Origin: Euglena gracilis
Lineage: Eukaryota; Euglenida; Euglenophyceae; Euglenales
Reading direction: 5' to 3'
Assembly: GCA_039621445.1 (NCBI GenBank)
Contig: CP154954.1
Coordinates: 50,137,847-50,201,846 of the forward strand
DNA: 64,000 bases
Shown here: piece by piece, positions 41,241 to 53,500 of the stretch
How positions within the stretch are numbered: the stretch's first letter is position 1
Layout: every line of letters starts with the position of its first letter
Made by a program: the position numbers and the translations under genes
Notes under the pieces: generated by a model
What the model was told of the DNA's origin: nothing
The model's database searches: none
Seen by the model: the letters and a program-made list of their open reading frames with translations, nothing else

Positions 41241-44200
41241 TCAGGGCTCGCCCCCGTCGGCCAGCGGGGGGTCGGGGGCAACCAACGGGGGGTCCCCGTA
41301 CAAGTCTCGAAGCCCGCGCGCCTCCGGGTTGAGGTGCGCCTTGCGCTGAAACCTGCGGTAGGCCTCCGCGTCGGCCCTGGGGCGGTTCCGGAGAATAGCT
41401 CTGGGGTGGATTGATATCTATCCCGGATATTTTTCAGAATGATATCCCAGAAAAAATGCGGGAAATTTGCGTGAATTTGTTGGAAATCCCAAGAAAATTG
41501 ACATCGGAAGAGCACAGATGTATGCTGGAGGAGACAAAAACCTCAACCTCCTCCGGGATTCATTATTCATTAAAAAAAAAAAGGCAAAGGATGCCAAAAC
41601 TGAAAAGTGAGGGGGGGGAAATGCCAAAATCGAAAATCGCAAAAAAAAAAAAAGAGCTTGATCCCCGCCGCGCCTTGTATTCCCCACTGAAGCACACAGA
41701 ATGTCCAAAGGGGGAAAATAATGGGAAGTTGCAGAAAACTATGGTGGAACCTGTTGCCCCTCCGCTCGCCACTCGTGTGCTGCCCCAAAGCCAACCCAAT
41801 CGCAAACCCCATCGACGGCGTGCCCGGCAGAGAGACATTGGCGGGGGACCAAAGTGAAGCAAAAGCAAATCTCAACCGGGGAAACCTCTCCAGGGCATAA
41901 ATGTGCACAGAATTCCCAAATCATGTAAATAATCAAATATTGGAGTATATTGGGCAATGGTAAAACAATAGAACAATATTGGATTGTCCAATAAAAATGT
42001 GTCCAATAGTTAGATTATCCAATAAAAATGTGAATTTCGAAAATATTACGTTTCAAGTCGCAACAAAAAAGCAAAAAAAAACAAAATGCTTGAAACCCCC
42101 GCAGCACCGCCCCTGCCCAGCACCCGCACCCCGCGGCCGTGACTCTCCCCGCCGGGCCCCTCGGCCAGCACGGAGGGGCCCTTCAGTACGATGGGGCGGG
42201 CCTGGGAGGCGCCGTCGTTGTTGTCGAGAAGGGCGGCGGCGTCCACCACCTCCCGCAGAGATCCACTTCGTGGCCCTGGGGAGGGAAGCGTGGGTGAGGA
42301 CCACGCCACTGCTCAGGCTGGGCCCAACCCCACCGTGAGGGGGGGACTGGCTGGCTTTTTTTTTTGGCTCCAGACCCGGGGGGGGGGGGGGTCGGCCACA
42401 AACGGCCGATGGTGGCCACCTGGCACCGGAATTTTTTTGGATTTTGACCAAAATCTTTTGATTTTTGGCTATTTTTGGCCAAGTAGCCCAAATGACCTAC
42501 CCCTTCCCCCCCCAGATTCTAGGGGGCGGAAGGGGGGTACTAGTGTTTTGAGCGTTTGAAAAGTGGGTGACTGGCGTTTGACAAGTGACTGACTAGCTGG
42601 TTTTTTTTCTGACAGTGGAAAAACCCCCCAGGAGTTCCGCCCCCAAGCCAGAAGGGGGGGGCAGTATAGCAACCCAAACCGACCCATAGCACTCTGGAAG
42701 CACCAGGGGGCAGACAGGACGTAGGGATCAAGTGAATATATGGCCTCGAGGTAGTGGGGGAAATTGGCGGAGAACATCCGGTGCGACTGCAGCTGCGACG
42801 GGATCGGTGGCGCTACAGTGCTTCCCTTCAACCAGATTGTCCCAACCCCAGAAAAATAACCAAACCGATAATGTAATAATCTTTTTTTTAAAAAAAGATA
42901 CACCGCAAAACCAAATATCAGAGTATAGTCACTCCAAAAAATGCCTGTCTGATTTATAAGTTTTGAGAATGTCCAAATTTAAGATGGTTTGCAGGAAAAC
43001 ACTGTTTGGGGCACGAGAGTTTCATTTTTTCCCTCACCAAACACCCCTATTCACAAACATTGAATTGGAGGCAACAAAAACCAAAGAGAGGCCCTTGTGC
43101 ATTGGTGAAAGCAAATTCACCCGGTCATAAAGATTCAGCGCCACAATTTTCTTCCAAAAATTCGCAGGACAATAAAATACACCTTCCCCAGCTAAGGGTC
43201 ACTTTCGCAGCTGAAACATTTCACGGTTTGTATTTGAAAAACTCGATGAGGTCACCCTCTCAAGCCTTCTCACTCCAGGAGGGGAAGAGAACACCTTCAT
43301 CACCACATGCAAAAAAAGAGTCGCTCATTTGTGAGCTCATTTGCACACATGGACTCCCCATGCCCCCCCCCCCAGCGTCCCAATCCCACGCCGCCGCAGC
43401 AGCTCCGCAGCGGCCGGGACCCCACGGCCGCTCGTGATGGCGCGGACGATGCCGCGCTGCACCGCCACCTCCGGGTCCACCGTGACGCCGACAACCTCAA
43501 TGAGGTACGGGATGCCCGCGGCAGGGGCCCTCAAAGGAAAGAGCGTTTGGTCAAGCCCCACCATTTTAAGGCCAACCTAGGCAAGCCATCGTCAAATATG
43601 AGGCGACCTTCCTGCTTACCTGCGGGGACCTGACCGGGAGGAATTGCTGACGAGAGAAGTTCTGCCAGAAAAACACTGGACAAATCTTAAAATGGTTGGG
43701 AAAAATCTGGACGAAAAAAATCCGCCAAAACATTTTTCAGGGAAATCCATCAGAAATGCACGTCAATGATGTTTTTTTTTGTTTTGATACTGAATACACC
43801 TTTTGAAGAAGTAAGTCAGAGCAAAAGTTTATGCCGTAGGAGGATGCCCCAGCATCCTCGAATGCATTCGAGGTCGCTCGAAAATGCTCCTCAAACGACG
43901 TTTGAGCACGTTCGAGGATGCTCTAGAACATCCTCGAAGATGGTTTAAGGTTTAAAAAATTTTTCTTGTGTGAAAATCCTGTTTGTTGTACAAGTATTTT
44001 TCCACGCAAATTTCTCAGGGTCCTAAAATAACAAAAATACCTTGTGGTACGAGTGCCCTGCGCGTGCAACTCCCTTTTGTTGCCCTGTCCTTTTGTACGC
44101 AACTATTCGGAGGGCACAAAAAAAAACAGCCTTTTGAATCTCGGTCTTCTGAAACCTGCATTCAAGAACGTAGGAAGCTGCTCTCGAGCGTCATTCGAGG

Positions 44201-45980
44201 TCGTTCGAGGATGCTCTAGAGCATCGTCAAACATCGTTCGAGGTGGTTTGAGGCCCCCCTGAGGTGGCAGTTCAACCATGTGCAACAATGCGTTGCAGAG
44301 TGTGCAACAGCACTGAACAAAATGCTTCAGTTCGATGAGGACAATCAGAAACATGTCCTCACCAAGCTGGATTGCTGCTGGAATTACTTGCAGGAGGTCG
44401 GCAAACACTGTCAGCGGAATTTCGAAATTGCGGGTATTGACCTTGCAAACTTTGGGGCTTTAAAACACTCAAGAATTCTCGACCTTCGAACGTTCGATCC
44501 CGAGCATCCTCTTAGGGATACCTCCCCCGCAGGGTCCGGTCCCAGACTGACCCACCTAACCCCCCCCCCCTGAATAGAAGCCCCCCCTCGGTTTTCGCAA
44601 AGTTCCGAATAGTGCCCCCTCCCTGAATAGTTGCCCACCCCCGTGGATTGTCTGTATTGGGACGGCAAGGAAATGGTTGATGGCTGCAGCCATTGTTGAA
44701 TTGGACCTCAACCGTCCTTTCGCTTCTTCAGCCATTTGTTCAATGAGGGTTGGTTAGTCAATGTTTACGGGCGACAGGGGGTGCAGAGGAAGCACTCTCC
44801 TCCGATGGAGGATCGTGGAGTACTGTGGAGGGCATGTGGACCAACAAGGAAATCTCTTCGATAATGCTCGGACCCCCTGGTTTTCGCCACTTTCCAATAG
44901 CCCCCGGGGGCTTCTCTTCGGGGGGGGGGGGTATCTCCACCTTCCAAGTTAAAAAGAAGCTCAAAAGTCGATTTTTTAAAACTTCAAAAAAATCCTGGAC
45001 GTATTCTGAAAATGCTGAGAAAATCCTGGACAAAATTTTGTCAAAATTTCTCCCGCAAGTTCAGGTTCTTTCCCTGGTATTTTTGAGGGGCGTATGAATG
45101 AGAAACAAAAGGAGAATCACATTTTCTCTTTTACAATCCACAATTGGCTTTTCCGCTCGTAATGGCTGGGATTCCACTTACTTGATGGTATTGTTTTCAT
45201 TCCGATTACCCCCAAATAGTTATGCCCGTCCAACAATTACCACTTCTCGTGTGAAAAGGTTGCTTGTTTGGCAATAATAATAAAAAAACACCTAATACAC
45301 CGAAACGCTCAAGTCAAGGTGCAATATATTTGCCACGCATATTTCCTTTGCCAATGCTGATCCCGCTTGTGGAAGAGAACACCAGCCGGATGCCCTCGAT
45401 ACACCTCAGAAAGGGAAAACGCAAATGTATGCAAATCATGCACCGTCCCATCCACCCGGGCCAATTCCAGGAGCGCCCTGTACGGCACAGGGGCGGCTCT
45501 CCCCGGCCACCCAGTACTGCTCTGGGCCCTCCTTCCGGTACCCCGGGCCCAGACTTCGACATGCCTGAGCCTCTGGTGGTGGGCCATCCGTCCAGCAATG
45601 GTGGAGGCCGCCAACTGCCCATCCCCGCCCCCCCCCCCACCCTCTGTGCCATCCCGTCACTGTGGCGCTCGGGGAAGCCGAGCGAAGCCTGGCCGGGCCG
45701 CGCCCCCACCGCCGGCGGTGGCAGTCGCGGATCATCGCCACGGTCTGGGTCACAAACGGCTCCCAGGAGAGGGTCCCGTCGAAGACGATGTCCGCGCCAG
45801 CCCTGTGCTGTGCCTCGTCCCGGCCGAGAGTCAAACGATCCACCCCGGCCGGCAAGCTACCTCCACGGACGGACAACACGGGGTGCGCACGTGCCAATGC
45901 GCCTCCCAGCCCGCCTGTTGGCATGCGTGCCGCCATTGATGGAACGGGGGTATGCAACCCATGCAATGCGTGCAATCCTC
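41241..45980 (-). CDS. zeta-toxin-family P-loop kinase homologue, 5' end not found
   Basis: Recognised exons: about 45855-45740 (DIVFDGTLSWEPFVTQT), about 45560-45484 (LGPGYRKEGPEQYW), 43516-43416 (GIPYLIEVVGVTVDPEVAV and SGRGVP), 42805-~42720 (SQLQSHRMFSANFPHYL), ~42258-~42110 (VVDAAALLDNNDG, PIVLKGPSVL), ~41374-41241 (AYRRFQRKAHLN, stop TGA at 41243-41241). The pieces line up with the second half of zeta-type kinases, which in bacteria phosphorylate UDP-N-acetylglucosamine; eukaryotic relatives are mostly uncharacterised, so no activity is claimed. The Walker A exon is not found and should lie above 45.9 kb. Intron 45483-43517 has CAG at +4 and CTG at -8, intron 43415-42806 has CGC and GCG, and the last has an 8-bp GGGGCGGT/ACCGCCCC stem. 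The junction near 42.72/42.26 kb is unresolved. Confidence 0.7.
43846..43940. repeat. cluster of perfect palindromes in a kinase intron
   Basis: AGGATGC-CCCA-GCATCCT, then CGAATGCATTCG, CTCAAACG-A-CGTTTGAG and TTCGAGGATG with its complement around TCTAGA follow each other within 95 bp. A partial second cluster lies at about 44185-44250 (TTCGAGGATGCTCTAGAGCA). Confidence 0.8.
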
Positions 45981-46481
45981 GGAAAGGGCTTCTGCATGCA
46001 TCGTATTCTCTCCCGGCCTTGTCCGCAACTCGGTTTTCATCGATGAGATGAAAAATAGCGGAAAATAGCGAAAAATCGCCGATGGTAGAGGGAAACCCCT
46101 GCCTCCGGCAGAGTATTGGGGGGGACGCTTAGAATCATGACAGCCAGGGTCATTCTCAAATAAGCATCTGCCTCGCAGCTGTGAGAGGCCTGAACTTCCT
46201 CCCGGGCAACAACCTCGGCGGGACCAGCCGTGCATGCACAGCCTCGCCGCCTCGCGATACGTCCTCCACAGGGCTGCAATCAAATCCAGGCATCAATTCC
46301 GATCAGTACCGATAGTTCCATCGATCCGTCTCTCCTTAGTGGCACCATTCGCCCACAGGTGTGCGGGAAAGCTGGCCCAGTTCACACACCTGGGCAGGGG
46401 TGCTGGTGCCCCTCCCCAAGGGTGGTAATTCACGGGAGGTGGGGTGGCCGTTGGCTGGTGGGACAACCAAAATGTTGTTTT

Positions 46482-46746
46482 GGTTGGACCGCGGCCGGCC
46501 AAGGTCCAACCTGTGTTTTTTTTTGGTTGGGCCTCGGTCGGTCGCGGCCCAACCGCGGTCAATTTTCAGCAGGCCGCGGCCCAACCCGAAAAAAAATTTT
46601 GGTTGAGCCGCGGCCAGCCGCTGCCCAACCAACTTCGACCGATAGTGATTCCGGTTGGGCCGCGGCCGGCCGTGGTCGACCGCGGTCGACTGCGGCCCAA
46701 CCAGCACACTGTTTCAGGTTGGGTCGCAGCTGGCCATGGCCCAACC
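46482..46746. repeat. array of 30-bp palindromic units (GGTTGGGCCGCGGCC type)
   Basis: Units at 46482-46511, 46525-46554, a half unit near 46570-46586, 46601-46630, 46653-46702 (expanded to 50 bp by an inner palindrome) and 46717-46746. Each starts GGTTGG and ends CCAACC, with stem bases that differ between units but mostly stay paired. Spacers are T-rich. Confidence 0.9.
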
Positions 46747-47975
46747 TATAAAAAAAAAGGCGAGGTCTGGCTAACACCATAACACCGGTCCTGAACCAGG
46801 TAAATCCTTAATGCATTGGCATCCAAAAGGAGTCGATGTGCGCAAATGCGCACATCAACCACTTACACAAAATACATATGTGGTTGGTGTGCACAATTGC
46901 TTGAATGGTTGATAGGCGCATTTGCACACACCAACCACTTGAAATTTGAGAAATATACCCCACATTTTTTATATTACCACATGAAGCACAACACCTGCCA
47001 TTTCTTGGATCTAGAAGTAAAGGTTTGGGCCAGGATTTTGAATGGCCACTGTTTGCAATGTGTGACAAAGAACGGTGGTGCTTGTAAATGTACCTTTGTA
47101 TTACCTCCGTATTATGGGGTACTCTTCATCCGTAATAGTTGGCGTGTGCATTTGCGCACACCGACCACTGCGGATGCAAAACTTTTGAAACTATTGTGTG
47201 GTGAAGAAATTCCGGTTTTTATGTTATGCAAAACATGCAGTAGAACACTATATGACAGGAGAAAGGTTGTCATCTCCAAGGGCAAGTTTTGCATGTCTTA
47301 TCTCCAACCTGTACGACCGATCGTTTTCGCGCCATCAGTTTGGAAGTTGCGTGGGAGGAATTGATGACGCATAACACCCCGTGATTGCTGGATACTTTTC
47401 TTAAAATATAACGACTTCCAGAATTTCAAAGTTACGTGTGTGTAATCTTCCTGTTTCCTCGACCAGGAATCATTTTTCCATTTTTGCCACAATGATGCCT
47501 CGTTTTTTCCCTCAGAAAACAGGCAACACACCACTTTTTGTGCAAAATAGAAGGGTGCTGAGTCCCATCAGTTTCACGCAACCCAACCAGGTGTCAACAG
47601 TAAATATTCTCTCCCTCCAAAACAATGAGTTTTGTGGCCACATTTAAGACGCTCCCATTTTCCATTCCAGCAACTTGCCCGCCCCCCTCCCCCCAGTCTG
47701 CCGTCCTGGTTGTGTGGGATGACAATGCCACCTCGGTGGCTACTGCTTAACCGGGGGATTAATGACAGCCTTGTGATACTCAAGTGCAACCACCTATCGT
47801 CACCTGATGCGACTGGTGCAGCAAAACGCAAACGAGGGGGCAAGTGGCGGGCGTTTTGGAGGGCCACCCCTTGCCCAAGAGGCACCATTGCATGTGTGCC
47901 GCAACATGCTAGCGGCGGGCCACCTACCAGAGGTCCACGGTCTCCACATAAACCTGGACCTGTCACTGGTCCCCT
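46747..47975. other. spacer with palindromes; one doubtful ORF
   Basis: A plus frame (46816-47364) gives 182 codons with three Cys pairs, but it is crossed by the palindromes at 46835-46856, 46880-46938 and 47144-47161, so I do not call it a gene. A minus-strand peptide near 46255-46210 (ALWRTYREAARLC) resembles the end of an HMG box and could be a last exon of the gene upstream. Confidence 0.35.
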
Positions 47976-48492
47976 TCAAGCCAATTTCTCTTCACCCTTC
48001 ACGGGCCTTCACAAAATCCCCAAGCACGCCTTCCTTTCTGCGTTCTTGGCCGGCGGCGTGATTAGACCCACCCTGACCCCCCCCATGCTTGTGCCCCGCG
48101 TTCTGGCATAAGCACAAAAACACAATCCAAGGCCGGCAAAAACAAAAGAGTGCGTCAAAACCCCTGGAGGGAGCCAGCCAGGGTCGCCATCAGCCGGCGA
48201 GGAGAGACGCGTCGCACAAAAATGGGGGGCAGCGGTACCGGGGTTTTGGTGTTTTTTCACTTTGGGGGGATAGGACCAGGGGTTTTCGTGTCATTCCGAC
48301 CTCAAAAAAAACAGCAAAAAAACACGGAATTCCCGGGAGAGACGGTGCCCAAAATGAGAAATTGTCCGTTTTTTCGTGTTGCCTCTCGCTCTCACCCCTT
48401 GCATCTTGGCGTACAAATCAAAAAATGGTCGATGTGCGAAAATGCGCACATCCACCAAAAAAAGCTTAAATGCGAGGTGCGCCGCCTAAGCC
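47976..48492. repeat. dispersed repeat about 500 bp, copy 1
   Basis: Aligns with 57330-57810 over nearly the whole length (shared GGCCTTCACAAAATCCC against GGCATTCACAAAATCCC, GGCCGGCAAAAACAAAA, GTGCGTCAAAACCCC, AGCCGGCGAG against ACCGCCGGCGAG, AAAAACACGGAATTC). It ends in the palindrome at 48430-48451 and GCGCCGCCTAAG. Confidence 0.85.
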
Positions 48493-48660
48493 GCAGCCCA
48501 ACCAAATTAAATATTTGGTTGGGCCGCGGCGGCCGCGGCTGGACACGGCCAAACCAAATATTTAATTTGGTTGGGCCGCAGCCAGCTGTGGCCCAACATT
48601 CTGGATATTCTGAAGACCAAAACTTGTTTGGTTGGGCCACGGCCGGCAGGGGGCAGTGTG
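48493..48660. repeat. second site of GGTTGGGCCGCGGCC palindromes
   Basis: An AT-cored palindrome at 48499-48523 (CCAACCAAAT and complement) is followed by three GGTTGGGCCGC units, the clearest at 48569-48597. The block directly follows dispersed-repeat copy 1. Confidence 0.8.
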
Positions 48661-48730
48661 CAACCAGTGCCGGGGGCATAGGGCCCCCTGCACTGGTTGC
48701 ACTCCACAAGAGGCACGGGCAGCCCTGGGC

Positions 48731-50509
48731 AGCCCCGGGTTGGCCTGCATCAGCGCGTGCCGCTCCGCCCGGCAGTACAGCGCCCGGGCCGCGGCCGGGG
48801 CGGCGCCCGGTTGGGCGCGGCGGTGAGTGAGACCCCACGCTTACCGCTCTGCTCTGGTTGGCGGCAATTCGGCCCAAACGGATGGCTGGATGTAACACAA
48901 CTGCTCACTCAAACTAAAAAAAAAATTATTGACAACCACCATGGTTTGGATGCTTGCTGACGCACGGCAGGGGTGTGGGGGGGGGGGGGGGGGAAGGTCC
49001 CCCCCACCACCCACCACCCACCAAACCTTAAAAGAATCCCCCCCTCCTCACCAAAAAGACAGACAGACACTTCCACCCCGTCTTACCAAGCTTCTGTGGA
49101 CGCGTGGACCTCTGGCGATGGAGCCAGTTTTGGGTCTGGCCAAAATTCTTCCTCAACATTCATCTGAACCATCGGTTCCTGTGGCACCGTGCACCCAAAA
49201 CCCCAATGCCCAGATGGGCAAAAATGCCTTCGTTCCTGCCTGCCCACAACACCTCCCCCAGGGTGCACTTGAACCTTGAAAAAAAAAAGCCTGTCCCAAC
49301 CTCATCCACCCAGCAAATTGGTTTTCAAGTGCCCGCCCCAAAAACAATGCATAGCACGTGACCACGTTTGAAAAAAAAGCGCAAGAATGAAGATGACAGT
49401 TCTGGAAGGCTATGCCATCATCGGGCTTTTGCTTAAGGATCCCAAGGGGTCCATTAGCTAGCCATTTTACTAGTGACTAGAAAAAAGCCACTAGCTAGAC
49501 CCGGGGGGGGGGTTCTTGTCAAGTGCTGTGCTCCGAGGTTTTTTATGTTTTCTTTTTGGTTTTTGATGAAGATTCATATGAGGTGATTTTTGGTTGATTG
49601 TGTTCCCAAAAAAAACCAAAAAACCGCCAAGAATGGGTATTTTTGGCAAGCTTTGGGGATCCAAAAAAATTCCGGTCACTGGGAAAAAATTCCACTAGGT
49701 AACCCTGCTCAGGGCATTAAACAAGCGGAGGAGGGGGGAGGGGGCCAGGAGGGGGGGGGTCGACCCAGCCTCTGGGCAAAAAAAAAAGGCGCAAAGCAAA
49801 GGAAACTCGAAAAAAAACTGACAAAATTTTGTTTTTAGGTGAATTATTCTTCACCAATTTGACAAAAAAAACAGATGATGAAAGACATAAAGCTGCAGCG
49901 TGAAGAGCTGGGGGGGAACACTTTTGGCTCCATGGGGGGTCCCCTGAGGGGGTGGTCTGGACTTCCTACCCCTCTGGGTTGGACCCTCCACCGTAAAAAA
50001 CCAACGCTCACTTAAAGCTTAATACCCAGGCTTTAGCTAGCTTGAGGGTTCGTGGTAACTCGTGGGGGGGGGGGTAGCTAGTCCAGGCCAGTGGAAATCC
50101 CACTGGACACCCAATGGGGAATGGGGGGTCCACAGCAGGGGAAAATAGATTCAAAACCATTTTGTTTGACTGTTGTTGTCAGTAAATTATAGGAAGGAGG
50201 GGGTTGCCCCCCCCCAGCGGGCCAATCAATTGTAAAAGGGGGCAACCGAAAGGCAGTCAGCACTGCCCCGCATGTCTGCTCTCCAGGAAGACTGTTTGGG
50301 TCGCGAATGCCCAAACACTCTGTTGGAGTCCTCTCACGGGGTCGATAAGCCAGCCGCTGCTCCGGGGTGAGAGTCCTGTGAGCAACCAGGAGGCTTGCTT
50401 TCAGTCAAACATCGAGTTTTGTACGTGCATGTGTGCGTGTAAGTGTGCGTGTGAGTGTGTATGTGCGTGCGTGCGTGCGTGCGTGCTTGCGTGCGTGCGC
50501 GCGCGCACG

Positions 50510-50553
<44 letters not shown>

Positions 50554-53500
50554 CGTGTGTGTGTGTGCATGCGTGTGCACGTGTGTGCATGCGTGGGTGT
50601 GGGTGTGGGTGTGGGTGCGTGTGTATGCAGGCTGGGGGGGGAATGCGCCGGCCAGGCTCATAAAAGCAAAAGCGCAATCCAAAAAAGTGCACTTTGGGGA
50701 GGAACTGCACAAGAAATGTGCAAAATCGGAGAGAAGAAAAGAAAGAAAAAAAAAAAAAAAAAAAAAAACACATAAAAAAAGCATGCAAAAACGGCTCCAA
50801 AGAAATCATGTAGAAAGATGACGAAACTGCTATTTTCTGTCATTTTCAGGAAAAATCAAAATAAAATGTAAAAACTACAAAAAAATGGCAAAAAAATGCA
50901 CAAAAGAAATGCGAAAAACCAAAAGATGTGCCGAAAATTCTGTTTCAAAAAATCTCAAAGGTGCACACAAGCACCAAAAAACACATTTTTGGAAAATTTG
51001 AACAGATGGACAAAAAAATGAGCAAATTTTTTGGAAAATCGGGGGGGGGGCGCATGCGAAATTCATGTCTGCCTGGTGTAGGCGAGATTCTGGGTGAAAG
51101 AAATCGAATTCGGAAAACCACTTTCAACTGGTGCCGCCTTGAAACATTCTCAGGCACACAAGCTGGGCATCGCATGCGGCAGCAATAAGGGTCGCTGGAG
51201 AGAGACGGACCAGAGCTGAGCTGGGTTTAATTTCTTGACCATGGTCAATAGCCTCCAATGTGCAACTCATCATGAACCGCCCAGACGGCCCCAACCCCCA
51301 CCCACCCCCCCCCAATGTTCCACTCCTCATGAAACCGCCAGCCGGCCTTGGGTGGGGGGGGTCGGGGGGGAACCTCCACTTCTCGCTGACCAGCCGGGCC
51401 AGCTGGCGGTAGCTCAGGCCCGGGTTCTGCTCCGCCACGGCGCGGCGCGTCTCGTTAATGAACGCCCGGTACTCCGCCGGCATGGCGTCCACCAGCCGCG
51501 AGGCGGGCTCCGGAGTGGCGGCCCCGCGACGGTTCCCGCCGGCATCGGCCTCGGGGGAAACCCGAAGGCCGCAGCCAGTCTGCCGATGGGTGCGGTGTGC
51601 TGATTGACGCAGGCCCGGGACCCGGCGTGCACATCGACGCCGTCGCACATTTACACTTCCCAGGCGGTCTGGGGGAACTGCAGGGGACACGCGAACCCTC
51701 CCGAGGCACCGCCGCGCGCGCACCCGACGTTGTAGGGTTCGGGGCCGGGCTGCCCCGCCTCACCCTCCTCCTCCTCCTCCTCCTCCCCTCCGGCCGGCCG
51801 CTCGTCCAACGGGACCGCCGTGATGAACGGCGTGCTGCCCAGGGCCGACAGCGTGGCGTCCGCGGAGGGCTCCCGACGCCGGGCCGGGGGGCCCACGGCG
51901 GCCGGCGCTGGCGGCGGGCCTGAGCTGCACACAGAAAGGGGAACTCAACCCAGGGGGGGGGGGGAAAAATGCAACTTGGCCCTTCAAATTATGCAAGTCA
52001 AAAAAATGCAAAAAAATGCAAAAAAAATGCAAAAAAATGCAAAAAAATGCAACTTGCAAAGAAAACCCTGAGAAAACCCTGAGAAAAGGCTGGAATGTAA
52101 CAGAGTTGCTGCCTATGATCCATAGGCATGTGACAATGCCGGTGTATACCTGTCAATAATTCACAAAGAAGACCTCCTGGACATATATTGCAAAAACTGG
52201 CTCCTACACTAGACAAGTGTGGGGGGTGTGGGGGGGTGTGGGAGGGTGTGGGGGGGGTGTGGGGGGTGGGGGGAGGGGGGGTGTGGGGGGGTGTGGGGGG
52301 GGGTGTGGGAGGGGGGGGGGGGCGCAGCCCCCCCCCTCCCGCCCCCCCCCGCCGCGGTGGCCGTAGGCCACCGGACCCCTCATCGGTGGCTGTGGGCCTG
52401 GATAATGTCTATCTGGGCTCCAATTTTTCACGGAAAAAACATACATTTTGATGAAAAAAATTCCAAAATTCTCAGGTTTAAGTTGTTTTCAGGAGTGGTG
52501 ATAAAACTGCAAAGTCAAAAAAACTGCCCCAAATTTTGGCACACTCAAATTTTATTGACATTTTTTCTCTTGGCAAATTTCTGGTATTTCAACCATTTTT
52601 TTGCTTCAAAAACCTCCGACATTCAAACCTTTGAGAAAATTGTGCAATTTGGACGGTGAGGAAAAAAATGTGGTCTTGGGCGGGTTTTGGAGGGACCTCC
52701 AATTTGCCAACATAGGTCCCAAAATGGGTCCAAAATACACCCGGTGCCGAACCCACACTGGTCAAGTGTGGGGGGGTGTGGGGGGGAGTGGGGGGTGTGG
52801 GGGGGGGTGTGTGGGGGGGGTGTGGGGGGGTGTGGGGGGGTGTGCGGGGGGGGTGGGGGGGGTGTGGGGGGGTGTGGGGGGGTGTCTAGTGTAGGAGCCA
52901 GTTTTTGCAATACCTCCTCCTGGAAGACAACAGCAAGCACTGAGACCCCAAAAACCCCAGGCAACTGCAGAGGGACCAGAGACAAAACATGACATTGGCG
53001 ACCAACTGCAAAAAAGTTTTCCAGGACAAAATATTTTATGCAAAAAATGCAAAAAAAAATGCAAAAAATGCAAAGAAAATGCAAAAAAATGCAAACATAT
53101 GGCGACCAACTACAAAAAAATTTTCCGGGTCAAAATATTTTATGCAAAAAAATGCAAAAAAATGCAAAAAAATGCAAATTTCGGAAAAACCCGATTATGC
53201 AAAAAAATGCAAATTATGCAAGTTGCATTTCCCCCCCCCCCTGCTCAACCACCCCCATCCCGTCCACCTGCCTGGGGGCTCAGGCGGACCACTGAAATGC
53301 CAGCGGTTCGGAAAATGCGCAAGGAACACAGGGGGGGGGGTCAATCCATCGTCGAAAGGGGACTTGCCAATCCAATGGGGGTTTCCATCCACACCTGGCC
53401 AGCCCTCCCCCTGGGCAGGGTCAGATATCCGGATTCGGAATCCAAGGTATCTGGATAAAGTTCAACTGGTGTGGGCCACACATTTTGTTTACTGATCCCC

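Noticed and set aside
46816-47364. 182-codon plus-strand ORF with Cys pairs
   Set aside because: It is crossed by three members of a palindrome family and its middle is A/T-rich, unlike the confirmed exons.
50401-50821. Cys/Val and Thr/His-rich frames
   Set aside because: Artefacts of the (GT)n microsatellite and the adjacent poly-A run.
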